This document shows, piece after piece, positions 1 through 8,229 of a stretch of 64,000 bases of DNA; position 1 is the stretch's first letter; each line of letters opens with the position of its first letter. The stretch comes from Roseovarius sp. Its GTDB lineage: Bacteria > Pseudomonadota > Alphaproteobacteria > Rhodobacterales > Rhodobacteraceae. The stretch spans positions 1-64,000 of the forward strand of contig NZ_JALUXE010000006.1 in the NCBI RefSeq assembly GCF_027019125.1, given 5' to 3'. The notes under the pieces were generated by a model, which did no database searches, was not told the DNA's origin, and saw only the letters and a program-made list of their open reading frames with translations. The position numbers and the translations under genes are program-made.

Positions 1-25
1 GGTTCAAATCCTACTCCCGCAACCA
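1..25 (+). tRNA. Initiator tRNA-fMet, 3' end only
   Basis: The window opens inside a tRNA. The T loop TTCAAAT is flanked by a partial T stem, then CCTAC, acceptor strand TCCCGCA, discriminator A and an encoded CCA. The A72-A73 ending (CGCAACCA) together with the TTCAAAT loop is the hallmark of initiator tRNAs, whose first base C does not pair with A72. Isotype is inferred because the anticodon lies before base 1. A short perfect hairpin (59-73, CCGCCC/GGGCGG, 3-base loop) follows but has no T run. Confidence 0.75.
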
Positions 26-146
26 AAATCCACAAAAAACATATCAAACACTAGAATGCCGCCCACGGGGCGGTGATCGCGTTTCCGCCACCCAAGGAAG
101 CACGGTGGAAGTAACAGGGGGCGTGGTATTTGCTATGAGCGCGAAT

Positions 147-179
147 GACCACCCGTGGTTTGAGATGCCACGGGTGGTC
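147..179 (-). terminator. Strong hairpin after the monooxygenase operon
   Basis: A perfect 12-bp inverted repeat (147-158 and 168-179) with a 9-base loop lies 50 bases past the stop of the minus-strand operon that ends at 229. There is no T run on either side, so it is a stem that could stop or protect the 3' end rather than a classical intrinsic terminator. The rest of 26-228 shows no gene. Confidence 0.5.
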
Positions 180-228
180 CATGCAGATCTTACTTGAGAC
201 CGGATCTTCGCTTGAGATCAGTGCTGCG

Positions 229-561
229 TCATGAATGAAACTGGCCCCAACTCACCTGAGAGCTTGCGTGCATCTTGGTCACTTCGACTGGGGCGCTGAG
301 CCATGTCTCGTATTTCTTGAAAACGCTTGTCGTGTAGTCCTGCGCGTAATGGGCGTTCAGCGCGTCCTCATTTTCGAAACATTCAAACAGATGCAGCGTG
401 TTGCTGCGATCCTTGCTGACGAATGCCGAAAAGACGTGGCAACCCGGTTCTTCCAGAGTAGGTTGGATGATCTCATCCAGCGCGGCCTTGGCCGCGCTGA
501 AATATTCGGGTTTTACCTGGATCACGGCAAACAGGAACAGTTTGGGTTGGCTGTCGGCCAT
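229..561 (-). CDS. Antibiotic biosynthesis monooxygenase (ABM) family protein
   Basis: The 110-residue product has the size and pattern of the small dimeric ferredoxin-like ABM/YgiN fold: an opening beta strand (FAVIQVKPEYF), a conserved EPGC segment, a central strand with HLFECFENEDALNAHY, and a C-terminal strand. Members include cofactor-free quinol monooxygenases. The ATG directly abuts the TAA of the upstream dehydrogenase gene, with a GGGAGG ribosome site inside that gene, so the two are translationally linked and sit in one TetR-headed operon. Substrate unknown; detoxification of reactive carbonyls or quinones is an inference from the operon. Confidence 0.85.
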   Translation of the reverse strand: MADSQPKLFLFAVIQVKPEYFSAAKAALDEIIQPTLEEPGCHVFSAFVSKDRSNTLHLFECFENEDALNAHYAQDYTTSVFKKYETWLSAPVEVTKMHASSQVSWGQFHS

Positions 562-1431
562 TTACATGCCTCCCGTATACACAGGTTTCAGACCCTGGAT
601 GAGCTGGGCTTGAATGGGCAATACGGCCGCGTTGACGGCAGATACGCCCATGTCTTGCCCGACTTGGGTACGGATCGGGCGCGGCGCGCTCATGTCTACA
701 AGGTTCGCGATCTGGGTTGCGACATTGCCGGCATCCGTGCTCGCATCCCCCTGATCGAACATGCCCTGGAACATCCCCAGCAGGCGGTCACGGCCTAGCG
801 CAAGATCCCCATAGTCATGAACACGCGCCGTGTCGGCGGGGGCGGGGGCCGTTGTGACCAGATCGGTGCCATGGCCGCTCGGCTCGACCAGGATCGACTC
901 GATGCCGAAGGGTTCCAGTTCATAGTGGAGCGATTCACAATAGGCTTCCATCGCCCATTTGCTGGCGCAGTAGAGCCCGAAGTAAGGCATCCCAAAGCGC
1001 CCTGCCGCGGAGCTCAGGCTGATGATCAGCCCCGACTTTCTGGAGCGCATATGCCCTAGAACGGCGCGGGTCATCCGCATGATGCCGTAGACGTTCACAT
1101 CGAACAGATCTTTGGCTTGCTGCATCGTGAAGGCCTCTGTCAGGCCTACGGGCATGACGCCGGCGTTATTGATCAGGACGTCGATCGGAGCCTGTGCTTC
1201 GATGGTCGCAACTGCGGTCGTGCAAGCGGTCTCATCGGTGACATCGAGTTCGATCGGTATGATCCGCCCTTGGGCAAAAGCCGCAAGTTCCGCTGCGGCG
1301 TCTTTGTTGCGCTCAGTCACGTCGCGCATTCCCGCGTACACGGTATGCCCGCGCGAGGCGAGAGTTTTGGCCGCGAGCAGACCGATGCCGCGGCTGGCGC
1401 CGGTGATGAGGATTGTGTTTGAAGATGTCAC
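562..1431 (-). CDS. Short-chain dehydrogenase/reductase (SDR)
   Basis: Classical SDR of 289 residues. The Rossmann glycine motif TGASRGIG is at residues 10-17, NNAG at 88-91, the catalytic Ser near 140 and Tyr154-x3-Lys158 (YCASK). It should use NAD(P)H on an unknown carbonyl or alcohol. The start is GTG at 1429-1431, overlapping the TGA of the TetR gene (GTGA), a sign of translational coupling. The monooxygenase gene follows with no gap. The C-terminal extension beyond the active site (about 130 residues) is of normal length for the family. Confidence 0.93.
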   Translation of the reverse strand: MTSSNTILITGASRGIGLLAAKTLASRGHTVYAGMRDVTERNKDAAAELAAFAQGRIIPIELDVTDETACTTAVATIEAQAPIDVLINNAGVMPVGLTEAFTMQQAKDLFDVNVYGIMRMTRAVLGHMRSRKSGLIISLSSAAGRFGMPYFGLYCASKWAMEAYCESLHYELEPFGIESILVEPSGHGTDLVTTAPAPADTARVHDYGDLALGRDRLLGMFQGMFDQGDASTDAGNVATQIANLVDMSAPRPIRTQVGQDMGVSAVNAAVLPIQAQLIQGLKPVYTGGM

Positions 1432-2036
1432 TGGTGTCGTTCCTTTGTTTTGAAAACTGTTTGCATGAAGAGCGCGAGCGGTTCGTCATTTCCGCGGACC
1501 TTCATGCGTGTGAGTGCGCCGCTCCAGGCGTTCATAAGCCAGTCGGCAGCCTGCGCCGGGGTGAGATGCTGCAAGCCGATGTCGGACAGGTCGATATTCT
1601 CCAAACACTCAGCCAGCACGGCGGTCATGCCCGACCAATGCGCATCGAGTGCGGCCTGAAACGCGGGCCGTTCATCGGCGAGTTCCGTCGCGAGATTGCA
1701 CATCAGGCATCCCTGCTGGAATTTGCGGCTGGCCATTTCGCTGCGGGCTTGTTCGAAGAAGCGGCGCAAGCGGTCGATATGCGGAAGCGACGGATCCTCG
1801 AGACAGAGTCTGGCCGCCTCGATCTGTTGTTCGTTGTAGCGATCGGCCACCGCGATCCCAAAGGCCTCTTTGGAGGGGAAGTGGTGATAGAACGAGCCTT
1901 TCGGAACACCTGATTCCGAGAGGATTTCGTTGATCCCGCTTTCGGAAAAACTGGTCGTGCGAAAGGCGCGTTCGCCCACATCCAGAAGTTTTTCGCGGTG
2001 CGACATATGTGTGTTCTGATCTCTGGGGCGTGCCAT
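1428..2036 (-). CDS. TetR/AcrR family transcriptional regulator
   Basis: The 202-residue protein carries an N-terminal TetR helix-turn-helix at about residues 24-58, including the family signature GSFYHHFPSKEAF, and a variable ligand-binding C-terminal half with several cysteines (QQGCLMCN) that could sense electrophiles. It is the first gene of a three-gene operon with the SDR and the ABM monooxygenase, so it probably autoregulates and represses them until an inducer arrives. A partial palindrome 33 bases upstream of the start is a candidate operator. Inducer identity is not visible. Confidence 0.93.
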   Translation of the reverse strand: MARPRDQNTHMSHREKLLDVGERAFRTTSFSESGINEILSESGVPKGSFYHHFPSKEAFGIAVADRYNEQQIEAARLCLEDPSLPHIDRLRRFFEQARSEMASRKFQQGCLMCNLATELADERPAFQAALDAHWSGMTAVLAECLENIDLSDIGLQHLTPAQAADWLMNAWSGALTRMKVRGNDEPLALFMQTVFKTKERHQ

Positions 2037-2068
2037 CTTGGATCCCTCCAGTTGTGTTCAAATAAAAT

Positions 2069-2079
2069 TAGACCAGTCT
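2069..2079. promoter_or_regulatory. Candidate TetR operator
   Basis: TAGACCAGTCT contains the inverted half-sites AGAC/GTCT with a 2-base centre, in an AT-rich stretch just upstream of the TetR gene start at 2036. It resembles TAGACC-type operators of electrophile-sensing TetR proteins such as NemR. Assignment rests on position and symmetry only. Confidence 0.4.
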
Positions 2080-2189
2080 CTTATTAATTGAAAGCAGATT
2101 CTCACCACACCCGCGTCAAGTCCGTGTGAGGAGGGGGCAATGTCTGATCGCCGGAGATTGGCGCAGCTTGCGCTGCGCCAGGTCCGTAT

Positions 2190-2489
2190 TCAGGCGCTTG
2201 GCCCCAGAATGTGAATTTCCATATGCAGAAAGCTATCATCGCGCAGAGGAATCAGGTCTTGATACGCCTCTTGCTCAAAGAACGCTTTGGCGGCGGCATG
2301 ATCCGGAAATTCAAGAACCAACGCCGTGGCGGGGCTGCTCTTGCCCGCCAAGGTCTCGACAATGGGCCCCTTGAGCTTGGGTGCCACGCCTGCGGCCTTC
2401 AGCAAGGGCTGAACCGACTCGGCGTATCTTTTCGCCCCTTCGGCTTTGCCAGGGTCGGGTTTCGCGATGACGATGACATGTGCGGTCAT
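2190..2489 (-). CDS. DUF1330-like small alpha/beta-barrel dimer protein
   Basis: A 99-residue protein with the compact ferredoxin-like pattern of DUF1330/ABM-type proteins: opening strand MTAHVIVIAKPDP, a central ALVLEFPDHAAAKAFF segment and a C-terminal HMEIHILGP strand. The start is placed at the ATG at 2487-2489, behind a GAAAGG-type site; the longer upstream frame is the antisense of the next gene and is not protein-like. It lies 19 bases downstream of the exported beta-propeller gene on the same strand. No enzymatic activity can be stated; members of this superfamily bind small hydrophobic molecules. Confidence 0.75.
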   Translation of the reverse strand: MTAHVIVIAKPDPGKAEGAKRYAESVQPLLKAAGVAPKLKGPIVETLAGKSSPATALVLEFPDHAAAKAFFEQEAYQDLIPLRDDSFLHMEIHILGPSA

Positions 2490-2508
2490 GGCTGTTTTCC
2501 TTTCGTGA

Positions 2509-3471
2509 TTATTGAAACGTTTCAGGCAGTTCGATCGCAAGGATACGGTATGGGTCGGCGGGGCCGGCGCTCGGGTCGAACAGATGATCAAGCTGGCCTT
2601 CGACGACGTAAGCCGTCTTGCCAATCACGGTTGCCGTGGTGGGCACGTTCAGGTCGTCCGCGATGGTGCTAAGATTGACCGCACCTTCGGAAACGGTTGC
2701 CCCCAAAAGCGCACCGCGCGCGCCTGCGTGCAATCCGCCCCCTTCGACGATGAGGAACCTGCGCCCGCCCAGGGCCGTCAAGCCGTCGGCGCCGTGGATC
2801 TCTGCCGACATTTTCAGATCCGTGATCGTTCCGGCCTCGCCATGAGAGCCAAGGTCGATCTGATGCAGCGTGCCGGTGTTGTAGCGCGCGACAAAAACGG
2901 CCCCGTCGTCATAGGCGATACCATTCAGATTGAACCCCTCGCCCGCAAAGCGGCTATCGTCGAGCCAAACCTCAAGCTGATCTGCGCCGGGCTTCAGGGC
3001 GTAGATGCGGGGAACGAAGCTATCCGTGACCAAGATGGTGCCATCGGGAAGTGCCGCGATATCGTTGCAGAACATGCCGCCCTCCGGCAGCGGGTAGCGG
3101 CCGGAGGGGGCGCCGGTATCAGTGTCGAAGGCGACGAGCGCAGGAGCCGACGTGCCTGTCAGGGCGCCGATGCCCGGATCGGACGAACAGGCAAAGGTTT
3201 GATCCCCCTCGACATGCACCCCGACCACGGTCACCAAACCGTTCGCGCCAGCGGGTGCAAATTCCGTGATCTCGCCCGTTTTGAGGGAGATCTTTGCAAT
3301 GCGGCCTTGTGTCAAACTGCCGACATAAAGGTTGCCGGAGGTGTCATGCGAAATGCCCTCGGGGGCGAAGCCCGCGTCCGGTAAAGAAATGGTGGCATCG
3401 GCCATCGCCAGGGCCGGCAGCGTCGCGGCCAGTGCGCCCGCGAGCAACAGAGGTTTGAGTGAGAGAGTCAT
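2509..3471 (-). CDS. Exported SMP-30/gluconolactonase-like beta-propeller protein
   Basis: The 320-residue product begins with a clean signal peptide (MTLSLKPLLLAG, hydrophobic core, cleavage after LAMA) and then shows repeating beta-propeller blades (FAPEGISHDTSGNLYVGSL, MFCNDIAALPDGTILVTDS, FNLNGIAYDDGAVFV) like SMP-30/NHL proteins, which often bind a divalent metal and hydrolyse lactones or simply bind ligands. The ATG at 3471 has an AGGAAAG ribosome site; an 11-residue upstream extension precedes it but would bury the signal peptide. It follows an AraC regulator gene on the same strand and precedes the DUF1330-like gene. Confidence 0.8.
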   Translation of the reverse strand: MTLSLKPLLLAGALAATLPALAMADATISLPDAGFAPEGISHDTSGNLYVGSLTQGRIAKISLKTGEITEFAPAGANGLVTVVGVHVEGDQTFACSSDPGIGALTGTSAPALVAFDTDTGAPSGRYPLPEGGMFCNDIAALPDGTILVTDSFVPRIYALKPGADQLEVWLDDSRFAGEGFNLNGIAYDDGAVFVARYNTGTLHQIDLGSHGEAGTITDLKMSAEIHGADGLTALGGRRFLIVEGGGLHAGARGALLGATVSEGAVNLSTIADDLNVPTTATVIGKTAYVVEGQLDHLFDPSAGPADPYRILAIELPETFQ

Positions 3472-3560
3472 AGCTTTCCTTTCCTGAAACGCTGGAAAAG
3501 ACATGGGCTATGTGCGGTCGGTTTTCGCGCTGCGGATGGTCAAGCCTGCGCTTGAAACGG

Positions 3561-4463
3561 TCAATTGCGCGCGCGGTGCCGGTCCAGTGATACAAGGTCT
3601 GCGATCGGCCGTTTCTGCGTTGCGCGCAGCTCGGTCGGGCTCATGGAAAACCGGAGCCGAAACCGCTCTGCGAACCTCGATTGCGATTGGTAGCCGCATT
3701 CAAAGGCGATCTGTCCAATTGGCATGTCGGAAGAAATGACACGTTCCACCCCTTGGTTCAGGCGCGTATCCTCGAGCAGCTCTCGAAAGCCTGTCCTTTC
3801 GGATTGCAGGCGACGGCGCAAAGTCCGCTCGCTCATGGCAAGTGTCTTGGTCAGATCCTTGACCGACCAATCGCGTGAAAGATCTGTCTTGAAGTGAGAG
3901 GTGATCCGTTCGGACAGGGTTTCACTGTGGGACGACAGCAGGTTTCCAGCCAAACCTTGCCGCGCCAGGATGAGGAGAATCTCGACCAACCTGTGGCGGG
4001 CTTGGGTCAGGTCCGCGGGGTAATTCTGGTCGTGGGTGATCCAGTCTGCGATCAAGGAATAAACCTCGTTTGACCCGACGGCCTTCCACTTTGGCGTCAA
4101 GTCCCAGTCCTTCAACCTGTCTGAATACGCCTTGTCGAACAAGCCCAAGGTCTGCCGGTCAAAGACGAGGGACGCCCCCAGAAACCGGCTTTGCCCTGCT
4201 TCGGGAATGTTCTCGACGTCACATCGTATCCCCTTGGGGAGCAAAAGAACCTCTCCGGCCTGTGTGCCATAGGTTTGACGATCTGCGATGATCCTCTTTT
4301 GCCCGATAATTGGGAACATGAGCATCGGCGCGGAAATGTCCATCCTGGTGATGGTTTGCGCCTGTTGGCAGCCGTTGATCCAGAAAACCCGCGAGGTTTG
4401 GCCAGACAGGAAGGCCGCTATCATGGATTTTTCCAGCCGTGACATGATGTTGTGCTCAGTCAT
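3561..4463 (-). CDS. AraC family transcriptional regulator
   Basis: A 300-residue protein with an N-terminal cupin-like sensing half (residues ~25-150) and a C-terminal AraC DNA-binding domain with two helix-turn-helices: SVKDLTKTLAMSERTLRRRLQ and IGQIAFECGYQSQSRFAERFR. ATG at 4463 is preferred, with AAGGGAAC upstream; a TTG one codon earlier is also open. It probably controls the downstream exported propeller and DUF1330 genes or the divergently read SRPBCC/sigma-factor pair 250 bases away. The effector is unknown. Confidence 0.92.
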   Translation of the reverse strand: MTEHNIMSRLEKSMIAAFLSGQTSRVFWINGCQQAQTITRMDISAPMLMFPIIGQKRIIADRQTYGTQAGEVLLLPKGIRCDVENIPEAGQSRFLGASLVFDRQTLGLFDKAYSDRLKDWDLTPKWKAVGSNEVYSLIADWITHDQNYPADLTQARHRLVEILLILARQGLAGNLLSSHSETLSERITSHFKTDLSRDWSVKDLTKTLAMSERTLRRRLQSERTGFRELLEDTRLNQGVERVISSDMPIGQIAFECGYQSQSRFAERFRLRFSMSPTELRATQKRPIADLVSLDRHRARN

Positions 4464-4680
4464 CAATCAGTTCCCTTGTCGGTCTGAATGGTGTCCACGT
4501 ATCAGTTTTTTGGCCCAGCCGGAGGGCAAAGATTGCCCTTGACCGTTTGCGGCGCAGAATTGGCCGGAGCCGGGCAGCATGACCCTGCCGCTGATGGATC
4601 GCTTGTTGCCAGATTTGGTGACAATAAAAAAGTGGATCACTATGTAACACTCTGGCGCGTCGAGACCTCTTCATAGGTAT

Positions 4681-4700
4681 CTGCCGCACTTTCGCGGCAG
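4681..4700. promoter_or_regulatory. Hairpin in the 5' leader of the SRPBCC gene
   Basis: CTGCCGC and GCGGCAG form a perfect 7-bp stem around a 6-base loop, ending 17 bases before the ATG at 4718 and just before its GGAG ribosome site. It could influence translation or mark a promoter-proximal pause; nothing more can be said from sequence. Confidence 0.35.
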
Positions 4701-4717
4701 GAAGCTTGGAGACAGAA

Positions 4718-5119
4718 ATGAAAAACTTCGACGTGCAATCCATCGGCCTTACAGTCTCTGCAGAGACGGCGTTCGACTATATTTCGCAGCCCGCCAACCT
4801 GCCGAAATGGACCAACGCGTTTTCGCGGGCCGATGCCAATTCCGCTAATCTGGTGACACCGAATGGTGACGTTTCAATCGCGTTGCAGACTGTGACCTCG
4901 CGAGAGGCGGGCAGTGTCGATTGGCTGATGACCTTTCCTGACGGGGCCGTGGCCACGGCCTATTCGCGGATCACCCCGAATGGGGCGGATGAATCCATCT
5001 ATTCTTTCGTGCTGATGGCACCTCCGGTTCCGCTCGAGGCTCTGGAAGGCGCTCTGGAAGCGCAGAAGGTCATCCTGGCAACCGAGTTGGAAAACCTGAA
5101 AGGAATTCTTGCTGCATGA
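4718..5119 (+). CDS. SRPBCC (START-like) superfamily protein
   Basis: A 133-residue protein with the helix-grip pattern of polyketide-cyclase/START-like proteins: an opening strand, the amphipathic AFDYISQPANLPKWTNAF helix segment, a beta meander and a long C-terminal helix (LEALEGALEAQKVILATELENLKGIL) that would close a hydrophobic pocket. The ATG at 4718 with GGAG six bases upstream is chosen over a TTG at 4706. Its TGA overlaps the ATG of the ECF sigma gene by four bases, so the two are made together; a sensory or accessory role for the sigma factor is possible but unproven. Confidence 0.8.
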   Translation: MKNFDVQSIGLTVSAETAFDYISQPANLPKWTNAFSRADANSANLVTPNGDVSIALQTVTSREAGSVDWLMTFPDGAVATAYSRITPNGADESIYSFVLMAPPVPLEALEGALEAQKVILATELENLKGILAA

Positions 5120-5940
5120 TCCGTTTTGATCCTGTGCAAGTGGAGGCCGCGCGACAGGGAAGTCGCGCGGCGCTGGAAGCACTTGTGAACGCTGCGAAAG
5201 GTCCTGTCTTTAACCTCGCGATGCGGATGCTCGCCCATCGGGAGGACGCAGAGGACGCCACGCAGGAAATTCTGATCAAGATCATCACCCATCTGGGGGA
5301 AGTGCGTGACACAGATCTTGCCGGGGCGTGGGCCTTTCGCGTGGCGACCCGCCATCTGTCCCACACCGCACGGCTGGGGCGGGTCGAGAGGATGCGCCTG
5401 AGCTTTGAAGACTTCGCCGAGGACCTGAACCGCGGTCAGAGGGAGCCCTCGCATCTCGAACTGACGGAGATCGAACATCAACTGGCGTTGAAGGAGGTGA
5501 AAGTGGGCTGCACATTGGCCATGTTGGTGTGCCTGTCACGGCCTCTGCGCATGGCCTATATTCTTGGGGACATCTTCGAGATGACCGATACGGAGGCCAG
5601 TGAGATCCTGGAGATTCCGGCAGGCACCTACCGCCAGAGAGTGCGGCGCGCCCGATTGACGGTCAGCGGCTTTCTGCAATCAAATTGCAGCCTGCAATCC
5701 CGATCAGCCCCGTGCCGTTGTGAAAACCGCATCACGCCCGCGTTGCAGATGGGGCGCATTGCAAAGGGGGCGGCGCAACTGGACAGCGATCAAGCGGGGC
5801 AGAAGTCTCCGCTTGAAATCGGTCAGGATGTGGCGACGCTTGAAGCCGCGCAGCGCTCGGTTGCGATCATGCGCTCGAACCCGCAGTTCGCCTCTACCGT
5901 CCCGTCACTGGTCCATCAGGTGTTGGCCCAGATGTCTTGA
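5116..5940 (+). CDS. ECF-type sigma-70 factor with C-terminal extension
   Basis: The N-terminal ~175 residues hold sigma region 2 (AMRMLAHREDAEDATQEILIKI) and region 4 (EMTDTEASEILEIPAGTYRQRVRRARL), typical of extracytoplasmic-function sigma factors. About 95 further residues follow, opening with a cysteine cluster (CSLQSRSAPCRC) that recurs in some ECF groups lacking a separate anti-sigma factor. No anti-sigma gene is adjacent. The ATGA overlap with the SRPBCC gene couples translation. Targets are unknown; the neighbouring stress-type genes on the other strand are candidates. Confidence 0.85.
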   Translation: MIRFDPVQVEAARQGSRAALEALVNAAKGPVFNLAMRMLAHREDAEDATQEILIKIITHLGEVRDTDLAGAWAFRVATRHLSHTARLGRVERMRLSFEDFAEDLNRGQREPSHLELTEIEHQLALKEVKVGCTLAMLVCLSRPLRMAYILGDIFEMTDTEASEILEIPAGTYRQRVRRARLTVSGFLQSNCSLQSRSAPCRCENRITPALQMGRIAKGAAQLDSDQAGQKSPLEIGQDVATLEAAQRSVAIMRSNPQFASTVPSLVHQVLAQMS

Positions 5941-5987
5941 ACACTCCGACGGCGCGTCCGGCCCTCGGAGTGTTCGGTATCCAAATG

Positions 5988-6428
5988 CTATTGCGCCACG
6001 ACGAATGTGTTGGGGCCGTCCATTTGCACCAGAATTATGCAGTCTTCGGGACCACGGCAGCGATCACCGTGGACTTCAAGCGCGGGCTGGCGGGCGTAGG
6101 AGCCCGGAGTGACCACATGCTCAACCCCGTCGGTGTAGGTATGAACCCAAGAGCCCTGTATCGCGACCGCATCATAGTTGGCATCGTGGTAATGGTCGGG
6201 GGCTTTGGCCCCGCCTTCAATCCGAACGATCATGGTGAACGGACCGGTATTCCAATCGCCCCAGAGTAGGCCAAAGTGGACACCTGGTGCGCCTTCGATG
6301 AACTCGATCTCGTCGTAGGCACGGCTGGTGTTTTCGTCCGCCTGAACACTTCCGGCGCTCAGGGCGCCGATGGCGATGGCAGCAACAGTGGTCAGAGCCG
6401 CAGTTGCATTCTTGAGTGCATGTTTCAT
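5988..6428 (-). CDS. Exported cupin-domain protein
   Basis: The 146-residue protein has a signal peptide (KNATAALTTVAAIAIGALSAGSVQA) and one cupin barrel with metal-ligand candidates in HYHDANYDAVAIQG and a later EVHGDRC. Cupins of this kind bind a metal and may act as small dioxygenases, isomerases or binding proteins; the presence of three or more suitably spaced His residues supports a metal site. It is followed on the same strand order by the NADH-azoreductase and hydrolase genes upstream of it (6456-8048), which likely share transcription. Confidence 0.75.
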   Translation of the reverse strand: MKHALKNATAALTTVAAIAIGALSAGSVQADENTSRAYDEIEFIEGAPGVHFGLLWGDWNTGPFTMIVRIEGGAKAPDHYHDANYDAVAIQGSWVHTYTDGVEHVVTPGSYARQPALEVHGDRCRGPEDCIILVQMDGPNTFVVAQ

Positions 6429-6455
6429 GATAAACTCCTTGGGTTTGAGGTGCAG

Positions 6456-7076
6456 TTAATGCGCCAGCGCAACAGAGCGTTGCACGGCGGCTTTCTGGTC
6501 GCCGTCGGGGTCTGCGGTCAGAAGCGAGGGTTGGAACCGGACGTCCGAGATTTCGGATACACCGACGAATTTCAGCCACCAGGACAGGTAGGACGCGTGG
6601 AAATCCGCCCCGTATTTGGCCGGTGCGCCGGGGGCGTAGACGCCCGCGCTGTAGAATACTCGGGCCACTTTGTTTTCCAGCAATCCGCTGTATCCGGCCT
6701 CTGGGTCAAAGCCAAACAGCAATCCCGGTTGGGTGATGAGGTCGATGTAGTGTTTCAGTTTGTAGGGGACGCCGCAGTTCCACATCGGGACGGAGAAAAC
6801 GTATTCGTCCGCATCGGTAAAACGCCGGGTGATCGCGACGATCTGGTCCCAGGCCGATTGGCCGCCTTCGTCCATTTCGCCCACGCCAAAGAATGTCATC
6901 TTGGCCGCGGCCTTGTCGCCGTCGAATTCGGGCAGGTCTGCGTGCCAAAGATCAATGACATCTATTTCGACGTCGGGTTGATGGGCCTTGCGTGCCGCAA
7001 GATAGGCCTGTGCCAGTTTTGAGGACTGCGAGTTTTCGCCCCGTGGCGACGCAACAATGTGCAGGATTTTCGTCAT
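6456..7076 (-). CDS. FMN-dependent NADH-azoreductase-like flavoprotein
   Basis: A 206-residue flavodoxin-fold protein matching AzoR-type NAD(P)H dehydrogenases: N-terminal LHIVASPRGENSQSSKLA phosphate-binding loop for FMN, central VFSVPMWNCGVPYKLKHYIDLI segment, and C-terminal helices. Family members reduce quinones, azo dyes and nitroaromatics with two electrons. It sits between a cupin gene (27 bases away) and an alpha/beta hydrolase gene in a minus-strand run, in line with a detoxification cluster. Start at ATG 7074-7076. Confidence 0.88.
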   Translation of the reverse strand: MTKILHIVASPRGENSQSSKLAQAYLAARKAHQPDVEIDVIDLWHADLPEFDGDKAAAKMTFFGVGEMDEGGQSAWDQIVAITRRFTDADEYVFSVPMWNCGVPYKLKHYIDLITQPGLLFGFDPEAGYSGLLENKVARVFYSAGVYAPGAPAKYGADFHASYLSWWLKFVGVSEISDVRFQPSLLTADPDGDQKAAVQRSVALAH

Positions 7077-7112
7077 TCTCGTCTCTCTTTCCGTTTGTTG
7101 GGGGTGCGCAGC

Positions 7113-8048
7113 CTAGCGCGCCATGAATTGCAGGATTTCATCGCTGATCTCGGCGACATGCGTTTCCAGCGCAAAATGACCCGCATCAAAGAGCTTCACA
7201 TCGGCATCGGGCAAAAGCGCTTGCAGCGCGGACACGGCATCGAGGGTGAAGAACGGATCATTCTTGCCCCAGACCACCAAAGTGTCCGGCTGGGCACGTG
7301 CCAAATAGGCCTGCCATGAGGGGTAGCGCGCGACGTTGTCTTGATAGTTCCACAAGTATTCCAGCTGGATTTCAGCGTTGCCAGGGCGGTTCAAGCCCGC
7401 TTGGTCGTGGGTCCAGGCATCCGGGCTCAGACGATCCGAGCGACTTGAACCTTGGACGTATTGCCACTGCGTGACCTCGGCCTTCAGCAAGGCGCGCAGG
7501 GGTTTCTCCGTTTCGGCGGTGCGTTCCAACCAGAAAGGCGCGAACTGTGCGACAATGTCGGGATTCCACCCTTCGGCGTGGATGGTGGCGTTCTGAAAGA
7601 TCGACCCTTCCGCCCGGTCCGGGTGTTCCACGGCAAGGCGCAGGCCAACAGGCCCGCCATTGTCCTGCATATACAAGGTGTAGGCGGCCAGCCCGATTTC
7701 TTGAGTAAAGGCGTCGATGGTCTGCGCAAGGGTTGCAAAATCATAGTCATAGGCCGCCGCATCCGGCGCAGAGGACTGCCCGAAGCCCGGGTAGTCCGGC
7801 GCAATGACATGGTAGGTTTCTGCAAGTTTCGGGATCAGGTCGCGAAACATATGGGATGACGAGGGAAAGCCATGCAGCAACAGAAGTGTTGGCGCATCTT
7901 TCCGGCCTGCCTCGCGGTAGAAGATGGAAACGCCTACGACCTCCAGGGTGTGGTAGGCCGTCAGGCTTTCGTTCTGAGACTCTGCCCAAGCGGCAGGGCT
8001 GAGCAATACCGCAGCAATTGCTGCGGCGTGCTGGGTTGGGAATTTCAT
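7113..8048 (-). CDS. Exported alpha/beta-fold hydrolase
   Basis: The 311-residue protein begins with a signal peptide (ending about AWA, residue 22) and shows the alpha/beta-hydrolase order: oxyanion loop HGFPSSSHMF (59-68), nucleophile elbow MQDNGGPVG with Asp129, acid in VVWGKNDPFF and the base in AGHFALE (His291). An aspartate nucleophile is typical of haloalkane dehalogenases and epoxide hydrolases rather than esterases. A periplasmic location is unusual for those and suggests another substrate. It heads the minus-strand run with the azoreductase and cupin genes. Confidence 0.87.
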   Translation of the reverse strand: MKFPTQHAAAIAAVLLSPAAWAESQNESLTAYHTLEVVGVSIFYREAGRKDAPTLLLLHGFPSSSHMFRDLIPKLAETYHVIAPDYPGFGQSSAPDAAAYDYDFATLAQTIDAFTQEIGLAAYTLYMQDNGGPVGLRLAVEHPDRAEGSIFQNATIHAEGWNPDIVAQFAPFWLERTAETEKPLRALLKAEVTQWQYVQGSSRSDRLSPDAWTHDQAGLNRPGNAEIQLEYLWNYQDNVARYPSWQAYLARAQPDTLVVWGKNDPFFTLDAVSALQALLPDADVKLFDAGHFALETHVAEISDEILQFMAR

Positions 8049-8122
8049 GCGGCGTTCCTCATAGTAACCGTCAAATTATACGTTCAATGGTTTCTTGGTG
8101 ATAACCTGCAAAATGCGTTTAA

Positions 8123-8167
8123 GAAAGTTACTTTATTGTGAACGACTGCTGGTCGAAAATAACTTTC
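8123..8167. promoter_or_regulatory. Inverted repeat between hydrolase and CGNR genes
   Basis: GAAAGTTA (8123-8130) and TAACTTTC (8160-8167) are perfect inverted copies 29 bases apart in the AT-rich divergent promoter region between the hydrolase (start 8048) and the CGNR regulator (start 8230). They could be operator half-sites for the CGNR protein; this is positional inference. Confidence 0.3.
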
Positions 8168-8229
8168 AATCGGATGCTTTAGGGGTTATCGTGTGGGGCT
8201 ACCCCGCACCAACAAGGCGATGAGGCCAA

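Noticed and set aside
2512..3384. Long plus-strand frame (290 codons) opposite the exported beta-propeller gene
   Set aside because: The minus strand has a signal peptide, propeller motifs and a ribosome site; the plus frame has no recognisable features and is the usual GC-rich antisense shadow.
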